Origin: Clostridia bacterium
GTDB taxonomy: Bacteria > Bacillota > Clostridia > TANB77 > CAG-508
DNA length: 64,000 nt
Direction of reading: 5' to 3'
Assembly (NCBI GenBank): GCA_017936925.1
Contig: JAGBEP010000024.1
Span: 59,721-123,720 of the forward strand
The translations under genes were made by a program, and so were the position numbers. This document shows positions 19,817-29,304 of this stretch, in pieces; within the stretch, counting starts at the first letter, position 1, and every line of letters begins with the position of its first letter. The notes under the pieces were generated by a model. It was not told where the DNA came from. It saw only the letters and a program-made list of their open reading frames with translations, and ran no database searches.

Positions 19817-20665
19817 TTATTTTTTACTTCTTTTCATTTTAGCAGTTTTTTTATCAATTATCTTTATAGTTACAAGTCCTACTAGCAAAATAATTCCTAA
19901 AATTAAAATTAATATAAAAGTTATACTTTTACCTTTTTCATTTAAATTTTTAGTAGATTTTTCAGAAGCACCTGTAAGATCTTCATTAGCATTAGTAGAA
20001 GAATCTAAAGATTTAGTATTAGAAGTAACACTTTCCTTTTGCATATTTTCATCTAATGAGGTAAGTGAAGAAATTTTATTTTGCAATTCATCACTCGTTA
20101 TTTCAGAATTTTTATTATCATCATCTGGTAAATTTACAATTATATTTGAATTAGTCAGTTCTACTTCTGAAGTATTTCCATTCATGTCTTCTAATATAGA
20201 TTCTCCAGCTATAGTCAAAGATGTTGTTCCACTACTTACATTATCTTTTAGTTTAAAAGACAATGTAAATAAATCCTTATCTTCAGTTATATTATCTGTT
20301 GATGCTCCAACAAAATTGACTTCTCCAGGTTTAATATTCTGTTCACCAGCCTTTGGTTTATCTAAACATGAAGTCAAAGCTGTTATTGTATCTTTAAAAA
20401 GATTATCAGTAGATGTAAGTTCTAATACATCTGGATTATATAACAATTTAAAATTAATTCCTTCAATTGTAGCTTTTGAATTATTACGTTTAAAACTTAC
20501 TGTTACATCAAAAGTATCTCCATCAAACACAGTTGTTTTAGTTGACTCAACCCTTATTTCCGCAACACCATTTTCCAACGCAGAAACCACATTAGGAAAA
20601 AGAATTAATGAAAACATTATAAAAATAATTATTAAACTTATATTTTTCTTCTCAAATATATTCAT
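19817..20665 (-). CDS. Secreted cohesin-type-domain membrane protein
   Basis: 282 residues. A signal sequence (~8-30) is followed by a cohesin-like beta-sandwich of about 140 residues: VSVSTTVFDGDTFDVTVSFK-like start (ESTKTTVFDGDTFDVTVSF), GINFKLLYNPDVLELTS, VNFVGAS, and LFTLSFKLKDNVSSGTTSLTI. A Ser/Asn-rich linker (~180-235) leads to a C-terminal helix with a basic end (KKTAKMKRSKK), so it is anchored by the membrane helix rather than by a sortase motif. Cohesins bind dockerin modules; a dockerin protein is encoded three genes upstream. It is the last gene of the surface module, 36 bp after the sortase. Confidence 0.8.
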   Translation of the reverse strand: MNIFEKKNISLIIIFIMFSLILFPNVVSALENGVAEIRVESTKTTVFDGDTFDVTVSFKRNNSKATIEGINFKLLYNPDVLELTSTDNLFKDTITALTSCLDKPKAGEQNIKPGEVNFVGASTDNITEDKDLFTLSFKLKDNVSSGTTSLTIAGESILEDMNGNTSEVELTNSNIIVNLPDDDNKNSEITSDELQNKISSLTSLDENMQKESVTSNTKSLDSSTNANEDLTGASEKSTKNLNEKGKSITFILILILGIILLVGLVTIKIIDKKTAKMKRSKK

Positions 20666-20700
20666 TCTTCTATTTCTCCCATAAACCTTTATCCTTAAAT

Positions 20701-21867
20701 TTACTCAATATCGTCCAGCTCAGCATGTACTAAAATTCTTTCTTTTCCGGATTTATCACAAGTAGATAAAGTTATAATCTGATTACTCTTATCTGGATTT
20801 CCTACAAACTCTTTTTCGCTTTTATTTTTCAATGTTTCTACAAACTGTCCATATTCTTTTTCTGTTATTTCTGTATTTATAGAATACTCTTCTGGTATGT
20901 TTTTATATGCGGAAAATACTTTAAATTTCATAGACTTTTCCGGAGTATAAATGTATATATCAACATCATTTCCTAACTCACCAGCACATATTTTTTCTAA
21001 ATCAGCAAACATAATTCCTCTTTTTATATGATGTCCATATATTACTGTATTCTTATCTACTAATCTTTTATCATTTTGATAATCCATATAAATAGAGCCA
21101 CATTGATCTGCCTTTTTATATATATCATTATTTAAATAATACTCATTATTTGTAGTCTGTAAAACAGGATAATTAATCGTCGTACCTTCTATTTTTATCC
21201 AAGCAACTGCATCTGCATTAATTGACTTTAATTCTTGAAAATTTACAGTATCAAAGTTACTTTCAGCATTTGCATCTTTCTTTCCTATTAAAAGGACTTG
21301 TGTTGCAATATTTTCATATTTTTTAGCAGCATTTGATGTTCTAACATACCAACTTACTACGATAGAAGATGAAGCAAAAAAGATTATTAATAATACCAAT
21401 AAAAGTACGTTCCTAAATTTTATTTTTCTTCTCACCTTTGGCATTCTTTTTGCATTTGCATCTTCAAATTCATACTCAGATTCAAGATTATCATATAAAC
21501 TAATATTTTTATCTTTAAGTCTCTTTTTTTCCTGCTTTTCTCTTATCTTTCTTTCTCTTCTAAGTTTTTCTTCCATTTGCTTGGCAGTTAAATATTTTCT
21601 TTTAACAGGTTTCTCTACTTTTTTCTTTTTGGAAATTTCAGTTTCTTGAGCTTTGTCTCCTTTATTAGGTCTTCCAACTGGTTTTGGAGGTTGCTCTGGA
21701 TTTTTTCTAGGTCTTCCCCTTTTTTTTGTTGAAGGTCTAGCAATTCCATCAGCTACTTTTTTAGGTCTTCCTCTCTTTCTTTTTTGAACATCCTGAGCTG
21801 GTATTCCTGTAGCGCTATTAGCACTTATTTTATTATTTGTTTCTAAATTACTTGTCTTATTTTCCAT
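20701..21867 (-). CDS. Class B sortase with AT-hook-like N-terminus
   Basis: 388 residues. The C-terminal ~200 residues are a class B sortase: INYPVLQTTNNEYYLNND, NTVIYGHHIKRGIMFADL with the catalytic His, ITLSTCDKSGKERILVHAEL with the catalytic Cys and Arg. A single membrane helix (~152-174) precedes it. The cytoplasmic N-terminal ~150 residues are very basic and contain three GRP cores like AT-hooks: KRKRGRPKK (29-37), KKRGRPRKN (48-56) and VGRPNK (64-69), then a charged helical region. AT-hooks bind the minor groove of AT-rich DNA, so a membrane enzyme carrying them is odd. The gene lies directly after its probable substrate, the SPKTG protein. Confidence 0.88.
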   Translation of the reverse strand: MENKTSNLETNNKISANSATGIPAQDVQKRKRGRPKKVADGIARPSTKKRGRPRKNPEQPPKPVGRPNKGDKAQETEISKKKKVEKPVKRKYLTAKQMEEKLRRERKIREKQEKKRLKDKNISLYDNLESEYEFEDANAKRMPKVRRKIKFRNVLLLVLLIIFFASSSIVVSWYVRTSNAAKKYENIATQVLLIGKKDANAESNFDTVNFQELKSINADAVAWIKIEGTTINYPVLQTTNNEYYLNNDIYKKADQCGSIYMDYQNDKRLVDKNTVIYGHHIKRGIMFADLEKICAGELGNDVDIYIYTPEKSMKFKVFSAYKNIPEEYSINTEITEKEYGQFVETLKNKSEKEFVGNPDKSNQIITLSTCDKSGKERILVHAELDDIE

Positions 21868-21888
21868 TAATACCGTCCTTTATTATAT

Positions 21889-21926
21889 AAAATATGCCCT
21901 TATATTTTACTATAAGAGCATATTTT
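21889..21926 (-). terminator. Hairpin between scaffold and sortase genes
   Basis: A 16-bp stem with one mismatch (left arm from 21889, right arm ending about 21926, core AAATATGC/GCATATTT). The trailing T tract on the minus strand is imperfect, so it may attenuate rather than fully stop transcription into the sortase gene. Confidence 0.55.
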
Positions 21927-21937
21927 TTTCTACTAAA

Positions 21938-24889
21938 TTATTTATTTTTCTTATTTGTTATCAATATAATTGCTATTCCTAATGCTGAAACAATCATTAT
22001 TGCTGTAAATAATTCTATTTGTATATCTCCTGTTTTTGGTGATAATGTTTTATAAGCAGCTGCAGCCGCTGCACTATCACTTACAACTTCTATTTCAACC
22101 TGCTCTTTTATTCCATTTTCTGTCTCTACAGTAATTAATGTTTTTCCTAATCCTCTTGCTATTACATTTCCTTTATCATCAACTGTTAATATACTTTCAT
22201 CTGATGAAGTAAATTTATAATTTCCTTGTCTTGTTGCATCTTCTGGCTCAACTTTTACAGTTAATGTAATTGCTTTTCCAATTGCTATCTTATTATTTGA
22301 TAAATTTGTATAAACAGTAATTCCTGTAATTGGAATTTCATGAGTTGTAACTGTTACCATAGCTACTTTTCCATCAACCTCAGCCATTATAACAGCTTCT
22401 CCTACTGCAATTGCTTTTACATTACCATTTGCATCAACTGTAGCTGCATCTGTATTTAACGATGTCCATGTTACAGTTCTATCATCTGTTGTATTTTCAG
22501 GATTATATAATACTGATAATTTTTGTGTTCTTCCAAGGCCTAATGAAAAATCAGCATGATCTATTGCAATAGAATCTAATGGTATTTCAATAACTGTTAC
22601 TAAACATTTTGCTGTCGCAACTATTATTCCATTTGTATCCACTGCATTTGCTGTTATAGTAGTTGGGCCATCAGCTTCTGTTGAAGAAATAGCTTCTATC
22701 TTACCTGTTCTATCTACTGTTACATGTGTTGAATCAGATGTATCAAATGTTATTGTTCCATCAAAATTTGTTCCCTCTGGTTCTTTAGTTACCTCTAAAG
22801 TTTGACTCTGTCCTTTAAGTAAATCAATAGTATCTATCATTGTAATCTTTTCTAATGGCACATTTACATTTACCTTACATTCAGCTGTCTTTCCTCCTAC
22901 TGTAGCATATATATAAGCTGTTCCTGCCTTATATGTAGTTACTTCTCCATTTTGATCTACAGTAGCTACATCTGTATTAGATGAACTCCATTGAATTGTA
23001 TAATCATCCAAAGTAGCATCTATCGGATCTAATGTAGCTGTTAATGTTAATGGTATTCCTTTATTTATTGTTACATCCGTTTCACTTAAAATTATATTTT
23101 TTAATGTTGTCACAACAGTTATTGTTGTTTCTGCAGTCAAACCATTATCTGTTATAGCAGTAATTGTAGAAGTTCCATTACTTAGTCCTGTAACTGTTCC
23201 ATTCGCATCAATTGTAACTACTGCTGTATCACTTGATTCCCATGTTATATTTTTTGAATCTGTTGTTTTATCTGGGTTAAATTCTACAGTTAAAGTTTGT
23301 GTATCACCTTTTTCTAACAAAACAGATTGTTCTTTTATTACTATTGATTGCAATGGTGCTGGATTAACAGTAACATTGCAAGTATCAGTTATAGTATCAT
23401 TAGCTACAGATGTAGCAGTAATAACTGCTGTTCCTGCTCCATTTGTAATTATTGTTCCATCAGTCGTAACTGTAGCAACCCCCTCATCACTTGATGTCCA
23501 TTTTATTGTTTTATCATCTGTAGTATCAAGTTGATTATATGTATTAAATGTTACTTCTAATTTTTCTTCTTCACCATATGTTAACTCAGTTTCATCTTTT
23601 ATATCTATTGAAAGAATAGGGACTTCAACATGTACCGCACATGTTGCTTCTTTTCCAGCTATACTAGCTGTTATATTAGCATCTCCACTTCCTCTAGCAG
23701 TTACAGTTCCATCATCTGAAACTGATGCCACTGAAGTATCAGTAGAAGCCCATACTAATGTTGTTTTGTCAACATCTGTATCAATTGGATTATATATCAC
23801 ATTTAGTTGAAAACTATCTTCTCCTGTTACTCCCATTTTTAATGTTTTTGTAGTTATATCATCTTCAAAACTAATTGATTGTAGCAAAACTCCAACAGAA
23901 ACAGTACATGTAGCTGTTTTACCATTTGAAGTAGTAGCCGTAATAACAGCAGTTCCCTTATCCATAGCTAATACGACACCAGATGTACTTACAAAAGCCA
24001 CTGTTGGATTTGAAGATGTCCAAGTAATAGTTTTATCACCATCTGAATCTTCTGGTATAGTTGCAATTAATTGCTCACTATCTCCTTTATTTAAACCTAA
24101 TGAGTATTTATTCAATACTATTGAAGTTATTTCTCTCTTAACAGTTACATTACAAGAAGCTGTAAGTCCCGCTTTAGTAGTAGCTGTAATCGTAGCAGTT
24201 CCTCTGCTTACGCCAGATACTATTCCATTAGATACCGTAGCCACATTTGAATCACTTGTTGTCCAAGTAATATCTGTATCAGTTGTATCTGCTGGTGTAT
24301 ATATTACTGATAATGATTCCGAACTTCCTTCATATAATTCTAAACTATTTTGACTTAAAGCAATTGCCGTACCAGCAACATTTACAAATATATTAGCATT
24401 CGTAACTGTTGTTCTAATCTCATCAGCATTGCCATTTGTTAATGGTTCATGAGCTCCTGCTTCGGGTCCAACAATTCGTACTGTTGAACTTCCACCTGTA
24501 GCATCTGATTTTACTCTAAATGTCACACTAAATAAATTTCCCGAAAAATCAAGAGAACTACTGCTCCATGAAACATATTTTACTGCTCCAGAAATTCCTG
24601 AATTTAAAGTAGGATTGCCTTCTGAAGTTATTTGAGTAGCACTTACAACTTCCAATACTGCTGAATCGTACTGTAAATCGAACTCCATTCCTTCAACTTC
24701 AGTTGAGCCATTCGAATTATAACTAACTATTGCTGTAAACTCATCTCCTCTTTTCAAATCAGTTTTTGTTACTGATACAGTTAATGATGGATCTCCTCCA
24801 ATTGCTAACGCAATATTAGGTATAAAAACTGACAAAAGCATAACAGTAACAATTAAAAAACTCATTATTTTTTTCGTACCAAGCTTCAT
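21938..24889 (-). CDS. Sortase-anchored cohesin and Ig-like (Big2) repeat protein
   Basis: 983 residues. Signal peptide (~1-30). A cohesin-like domain follows (~33-170: LTVSVTKTDLKRGDEFTAIV, GMEFDLQYDSAVLEVVSA, LFSVTFRVKS). Nine bacterial Ig-like (Big2) repeats of ~80-90 residues then run from ~175 to ~950, each with the pattern W-(T/S)-S-(S/D)-D...VATV...G-V...G-A-ITA. An alanine run precedes the sorting region SPKTGD, a membrane helix and a short basic tail (TNKKNK). SPKTG fits the (S/P)PxTG motif known for Clostridioides difficile SrtB, so this is the likely substrate of the class B sortase next door. The repeats would hold the cohesin away from the wall. GGGAGA precedes the ATG. Confidence 0.9.
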   Translation of the reverse strand: MKLGTKKIMSFLIVTVMLLSVFIPNIALAIGGDPSLTVSVTKTDLKRGDEFTAIVSYNSNGSTEVEGMEFDLQYDSAVLEVVSATQITSEGNPTLNSGISGAVKYVSWSSSSLDFSGNLFSVTFRVKSDATGGSSTVRIVGPEAGAHEPLTNGNADEIRTTVTNANIFVNVAGTAIALSQNSLELYEGSSESLSVIYTPADTTDTDITWTTSDSNVATVSNGIVSGVSRGTATITATTKAGLTASCNVTVKREITSIVLNKYSLGLNKGDSEQLIATIPEDSDGDKTITWTSSNPTVAFVSTSGVVLAMDKGTAVITATTSNGKTATCTVSVGVLLQSISFEDDITTKTLKMGVTGEDSFQLNVIYNPIDTDVDKTTLVWASTDTSVASVSDDGTVTARGSGDANITASIAGKEATCAVHVEVPILSIDIKDETELTYGEEEKLEVTFNTYNQLDTTDDKTIKWTSSDEGVATVTTDGTIITNGAGTAVITATSVANDTITDTCNVTVNPAPLQSIVIKEQSVLLEKGDTQTLTVEFNPDKTTDSKNITWESSDTAVVTIDANGTVTGLSNGTSTITAITDNGLTAETTITVVTTLKNIILSETDVTINKGIPLTLTATLDPIDATLDDYTIQWSSSNTDVATVDQNGEVTTYKAGTAYIYATVGGKTAECKVNVNVPLEKITMIDTIDLLKGQSQTLEVTKEPEGTNFDGTITFDTSDSTHVTVDRTGKIEAISSTEADGPTTITANAVDTNGIIVATAKCLVTVIEIPLDSIAIDHADFSLGLGRTQKLSVLYNPENTTDDRTVTWTSLNTDAATVDANGNVKAIAVGEAVIMAEVDGKVAMVTVTTHEIPITGITVYTNLSNNKIAIGKAITLTVKVEPEDATRQGNYKFTSSDESILTVDDKGNVIARGLGKTLITVETENGIKEQVEIEVVSDSAAAAAAYKTLSPKTGDIQIELFTAIMIVSALGIAIILITNKKNK

Positions 24890-24929
24890 TTTCTTTTCTC
24901 CCTATAATATTATTTTTTCATATGCTAAC

Positions 24930-24958
24930 ATTATACAAATAAAGTTTTTTAAACTCAA
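24930..24958 (-). promoter_or_regulatory. Promoter of the cohesin/Ig-like scaffold gene
   Basis: Minus-strand -35 TTGAGT (24953-24958), 17-bp spacer and -10 TATAAT (24930-24935), about 35 bp before the start codon. With the terminator at 25026 it suggests that the scaffold and sortase genes form a unit separate from the dockerin gene. Confidence 0.65.
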
Positions 24959-25025
24959 TTACGTTTATATAAAACTTATGTTACTTTTTTGTAATATATT
25001 GTCATCTTATTGTAATAGCCTCCAT

Positions 25026-25066
25026 AAAAAAACACATATGACTTTAAAATCATATGTGTTTTTTTT
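25026..25066 (-). terminator. Strong terminator after the dockerin gene
   Basis: A perfect 16-bp stem (25026-25041 with 25050-25065; core ACACATATGA/TCATATGTGT) flanked by A and T runs on both sides. It lies eight bp after the dockerin-gene stop. Confidence 0.9.
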
Positions 25067-25073
25067 AATAATT

Positions 25074-26393
25074 TTATAAAACCTCTATCATTCCAGCTAA
25101 ATATTTTGCAATTTTTATTAAATCAGAAACTGCAAATCTTCCATCATCATTTACATCACCAATAGCTTTTTGATCGCCAGTTAAAACTATTGAACCAGCT
25201 AAGCCTTTAGCTCCGTAAATAGCATCTGCTACAGATACTCTCCCATCTTGATTTATATCTCCTCTGTAATAATCAGGTACATACTCTTTTCTCTTTGCCA
25301 TTATTTCTCCAGTTGTTCCATTCTGATATATTGTATAAATATAATCATTATATATAATTGCTTGAGCAATGAATGCAGGATCATCTACATCTTCACCTTC
25401 TTGTACAAACTCTTGTGTTGATTTACTATAACTATATGTTCTCAATTTTCCATCAGTTACCCATGATGATGTAAGAACATACACTTCGTTTTCTTTTATT
25501 ACCATACTTGGAGAACCATAATCAATGCCTGTTTCTATTTCTCCCCATTCATTTCCATCGTAAGTATATATAGTTAATCCAGCATTATAACCAAGATCAG
25601 TTGTTATATATATTTTTTCTCTAAGAGTTGTCATTGTATAAGTAGAAGCTTCTATTGTACTATTTAAATTAGTTATAGCTCCATCTATATAGCTATATAC
25701 AGTTATTTGTGTCTTTCCAAGCTCTCTTACCCCAACATACAATACATCATTTAACATTGCAGCCTTTGGTTCTTCTATATAACCGTTATCCTGAAAATAT
25801 ATTTTCTCTTCAGATAAATTTGTTCCATCAAATCCTAGTATTTTAGCAACAGTTCTGGTTTCATTCATAACAGTTATATAAATTATATCTGTTGAGACAG
25901 CAAATCCAAAAGTACCAGAAACATCATTCATTTCAGTAACATCAATCCAAGTTTCTGTTATTGAATTTAATCTCTTGATTCCAAAATATCCTAATCCTGA
26001 ATAAAAAATATATAAATCATTTTCAGTCTTGCAAAAAGCAATCTGTTCTACAATATCTTCACTTTCTATAAATATTGGTTGATCAACATTTTCCCAGCTT
26101 TCTCCATCATAACTTTTTACATTTATTTTTGTCCTATCAGTTTCTCCCGAATCATCACACATAGACGAAACAACATATAATTTATCATTAAAAACAATTG
26201 TATCAAGTAATTTATCTGCAAGTGAATCATCAATATTTTCATCATTAAAGTTTGTATCTATCCAAACTTCTTTTCCTCCAAGTTCAGTAGTAGCCAAACT
26301 TTTAGGTGCAAAACTTGTTAGTCCCTCAACTAATAAAACTCCTATTAATATTAATAATATTCCTATTACAATGTTTCTTTTTTTCTTTAACAT
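25074..26393 (-). CDS. Secreted beta-propeller protein with C-terminal dockerin
   Basis: 439 residues from ATG 26393 (a GTG three codons upstream also opens, but AGGTGG sits five bases before the ATG). An N-terminal hydrophobic stretch (~5-25) acts as signal or anchor. Residues ~40-360 show repeated strands with YxYDG-W/SYDGESW/TYDGNEW, resembling a Kelch- or Sialidase-like propeller of six or seven blades. The C-terminus is a type I dockerin with two calcium-loop repeats: GDINQDGRVSVADAIYGAK and GDVNDDGRFAVSDLIKIAK. Dockerins bind cohesins; two cohesin-type proteins are encoded just downstream. No catalytic motif was recognised. Confidence 0.85.
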   Translation of the reverse strand: MLKKKRNIVIGILLILIGVLLVEGLTSFAPKSLATTELGGKEVWIDTNFNDENIDDSLADKLLDTIVFNDKLYVVSSMCDDSGETDRTKINVKSYDGESWENVDQPIFIESEDIVEQIAFCKTENDLYIFYSGLGYFGIKRLNSITETWIDVTEMNDVSGTFGFAVSTDIIYITVMNETRTVAKILGFDGTNLSEEKIYFQDNGYIEEPKAAMLNDVLYVGVRELGKTQITVYSYIDGAITNLNSTIEASTYTMTTLREKIYITTDLGYNAGLTIYTYDGNEWGEIETGIDYGSPSMVIKENEVYVLTSSWVTDGKLRTYSYSKSTQEFVQEGEDVDDPAFIAQAIIYNDYIYTIYQNGTTGEIMAKRKEYVPDYYRGDINQDGRVSVADAIYGAKGLAGSIVLTGDQKAIGDVNDDGRFAVSDLIKIAKYLAGMIEVL

Positions 26394-26431
26394 AACTTCC
26401 ACCTCTATTACAAGAATAGTTTGTTTTATCT

Positions 26432-29086
26432 TTAAGCTTTTTTGCTTTTTTGTGTACTCTTTTTGGTTGTTTTCTTCTTTTTAGTTTTTTCTTCTACATT
26501 CTTTTCTGTATCTTTTTCATTAGTAGCATTTTTTAAATCTTCCTGTTTTTTATCTACATTAGTATCTTCCTTAATATTAGTAGGATTTTCTTTATTACTA
26601 TCTGTATCAAGCTCTTCTTTCACATCAATAGAATTTTCGTCTTTTCTATCTTCAACATTATTTTCTTTTTTTACATCTTCTATATTTTCATTAAATTCTT
26701 TTTCTGTTTTCTTTTCTTCTTTTTTGCTAGCTACTACAAGTTTTTCCTTTATTTCTCTCTTCTCACTTTTTTCTGTTTTTTCTTTTAATTTAACATCATA
26801 TTCTTCTATATATACATTCAAAATCTTAGGATAAATATCTTCTGGCATATTAAAATATCTATTAGTTATTATTTTCTCCTTTTGGACTAGTTCAAAATCA
26901 AAAAAACTAGCATCTATAATCAATTTTGATATTACATCCATCCCGTTTGGCAAAGTATTATTTATATTATCGTAATAAACCGCATTAGTCAAAAATATTG
27001 CAGGATATCCTTCTTTAAAATTTAACTTAAATAATTTAACTGCTGTCTCAAACTTGTTTTCATATGCTTGTAATTCTCTTTCTGCATTGATATTAAAAAC
27101 GCAATAATCATTTTTATGTAGTTTTTCATTAATAGAAGCAACTTGATATATTGGCATATCATAATCAAAATTTATCTTATGCATTGATTCGGCTAATGAA
27201 CTAGTAATTAATTGTAATTTTTCAGTAAAATCAAATATATCTATTTTTTTGTTAATACTTAATACTTGAAATTTATCTTTTTCATTTTCTCTATGTGATT
27301 TATTATTTAAATATCTAACTTTAGTAGAATCATCTTTCATTGAACCAAATATATCAAACTCATTTTTACTAAATGTGGAATTTTGAGTTGTAAAATATTC
27401 GCTTTTTAACGTTCTTAATTCCTCTTCAATAACGTCTTTGTTCATATCTCCATTTTTTAGCATATTAATAATTGGCAAAACGTTTGTACTAGCAATAAAA
27501 GCGCTATCTAATTCCTGCTTAGAAAACTTCGTTCTTTGAAGTTTATCATAAGTTGCACCTAACTCTTCAAAGTCATATTCATAGTCAAACTTTTTTCTAA
27601 TTTTAATATTATCTAGCTCATATGTTTCTTCACCAGTTTCTAATTCTAATAGTTCATCTTTATTTGCAAATTTCCAAAAATCAAATAAGCTTTTTTTATG
27701 TTGATCAATTTCTTCTATATATATCGTAGCATTTTCAATTTTTCTTTTTGTATTTATAATTTTAAGTTCTAATGCTTTTATATCCTGTTTTAAGTCTTTA
27801 ACATATCTCTCGCTTTTTTCGTATAATGCTTGTACTGTTACTAAATCATCTATTGTATGATACTTCTTATCATCACTGTATCCTTGAATTGGTTTTGGCT
27901 CTTTTTTTGATTCCTTTTCTTTCTTTTCTTCTATTATTATATTTTCAGATTCTTCATCCGTAGTTTTCTTTTTCTTCTTAGAAAAGAAATATCTTACTTT
28001 TCCAAAAAAAGTTTTCTTACATTCTAAATATGTAGAAATCTCCTTTTGTTTAATAAAATATTCTGCATCTTTCTTTTTTGACTCATCTTTTAAGTCTTTT
28101 AGCTTGTATTCTAACTCAAATGCTTCTTGATTAAATTTTTTTATTGTAGCTTCTGTTGAAATATACTTTTCTTTTATAAATTCAGGCAAATCACTATATT
28201 TTATTGTTTTTCCTTCATAACAAAACTCTATTTCATTATTACTATTTATTTTAGTAGTAAAATTATATCTATTAGCCAGTTCTGTTTGTATTATAAATAA
28301 AGCCTTTACTAATTTATAAAATTCTTCAGATTCCTCTTTAGTTCTTAACGTAATTTTATACATTGTTTTTAAGGATTCATAAATCGGCGTTTCACCAACT
28401 ATCTGTATGCTCAGATCACCATCTATATCATGAACTTCATATGATAGTGGCCAATTTTTAGTAAAAACCCATAAATAATTTTCAATATCGTTTATTTGCT
28501 TATTTGTCAAATATTTTTCGCTATAATTCACATATGAAATTGGTACAAATATTTTTTCATCTCTTTTGAGATTTTCTAATTCTATTTTCTTTTTTAGTAA
28601 ATAAAATAATTCATCAAATGTATCCTCTTTCAAAGAAAATAACATAAAATATTTGTCAGAATATTCAGAATAATATATTTGCCATAAATGATTTCTATTA
28701 TAACTTACTAAAAATGGCATTTTCTTTTCCATTTTGCTTTGTTCTAAAGCAATTCTTTTTATTCCAGCTTCAGATATTCTTTCAAAAACTCTCATAAGTT
28801 CAATTGCTTTATCTTCATCTTCTTCGCTTTGTTTTATATATTCTCCAAAAGGTGTAGATTTATCATATTTTTCCTTTACTTGATCATCTCTATAAGCCGT
28901 TGTACAACATATTTCTATATCTTTTACTGATACATATTTATAAACTTTTAATTCTTTATCATTATTTAGTCTAGAAGGATTGAATACTATAGGTTTACTC
29001 TCTTCTAAAAACTTTGGCAAATTGTCTAAATTTAGTCCTATAATACTTAATTTCTCCTTTATATCTTCTTTGGTTGCCAATTTCAT
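26432..29086 (-). CDS. Large uncharacterised coiled-coil protein with lysine-rich tail
   Basis: 884 residues from ATG 29086, set by a perfect GAGGAGG six bases upstream (the frame is open 12 codons further). No signal peptide or membrane helix; cytoplasmic. Family not recognised. Residues ~1-330 look globular, with aromatic-rich stretches (LWQIYYSEYSDKYFMLFSLK). Residues ~310-480 are predicted coiled coil (QEAFELEYKLKDLKDESKKK; KIINTKRKIENATIYIEEID). A mixed domain follows to ~770. The final ~115 residues are low-complexity Lys/Glu/Asn ending in KKKKTTKKSTQKSKKA. It lies 38 bp upstream of the dockerin gene and after the thrS terminator. Confidence 0.7.
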   Translation of the reverse strand: MKLATKEDIKEKLSIIGLNLDNLPKFLEESKPIVFNPSRLNNDKELKVYKYVSVKDIEICCTTAYRDDQVKEKYDKSTPFGEYIKQSEEDEDKAIELMRVFERISEAGIKRIALEQSKMEKKMPFLVSYNRNHLWQIYYSEYSDKYFMLFSLKEDTFDELFYLLKKKIELENLKRDEKIFVPISYVNYSEKYLTNKQINDIENYLWVFTKNWPLSYEVHDIDGDLSIQIVGETPIYESLKTMYKITLRTKEESEEFYKLVKALFIIQTELANRYNFTTKINSNNEIEFCYEGKTIKYSDLPEFIKEKYISTEATIKKFNQEAFELEYKLKDLKDESKKKDAEYFIKQKEISTYLECKKTFFGKVRYFFSKKKKKTTDEESENIIIEEKKEKESKKEPKPIQGYSDDKKYHTIDDLVTVQALYEKSERYVKDLKQDIKALELKIINTKRKIENATIYIEEIDQHKKSLFDFWKFANKDELLELETGEETYELDNIKIRKKFDYEYDFEELGATYDKLQRTKFSKQELDSAFIASTNVLPIINMLKNGDMNKDVIEEELRTLKSEYFTTQNSTFSKNEFDIFGSMKDDSTKVRYLNNKSHRENEKDKFQVLSINKKIDIFDFTEKLQLITSSLAESMHKINFDYDMPIYQVASINEKLHKNDYCVFNINAERELQAYENKFETAVKLFKLNFKEGYPAIFLTNAVYYDNINNTLPNGMDVISKLIIDASFFDFELVQKEKIITNRYFNMPEDIYPKILNVYIEEYDVKLKEKTEKSEKREIKEKLVVASKKEEKKTEKEFNENIEDVKKENNVEDRKDENSIDVKEELDTDSNKENPTNIKEDTNVDKKQEDLKNATNEKDTEKNVEEKTKKKKTTKKSTQKSKKA

Positions 29087-29262
29087 TTTCCTCCTCGCAC
29101 TATTTTGAGGTAAGTATATCATATAAAAAAATAATTTCCAAGTAATGTAGCTGTTTTTTTATATGATTGTAATATTTAAATATATTTTTTATATCATAAG
29201 TATTTCTTTCATAGAAAAATAGCTATAAACAGCATTTTTTCTCTTTTCACATATAAAAGTGA

Positions 29263-29295
29263 AAAAGATAAATGTAATCAGTACATTTATCTTTT
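29263..29295 (-). terminator. Terminator of the CYTH-thrS operon
   Basis: A perfect 14-bp stem (29263-29276 with 29282-29295; AAAAGATAAATGTA/TACATTTATCTTTT) with a T run on the minus strand, ten bp after the thrS stop. Confidence 0.9.
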
Positions 29296-29304
29296 CATTA
29301 ATTT

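Noticed and set aside
19817..26393. Cellulosome gene cluster
   Set aside because: Cohesin and dockerin modules are present, but no glycoside hydrolase or carbohydrate-binding catalytic partner is encoded, so the name is not justified.
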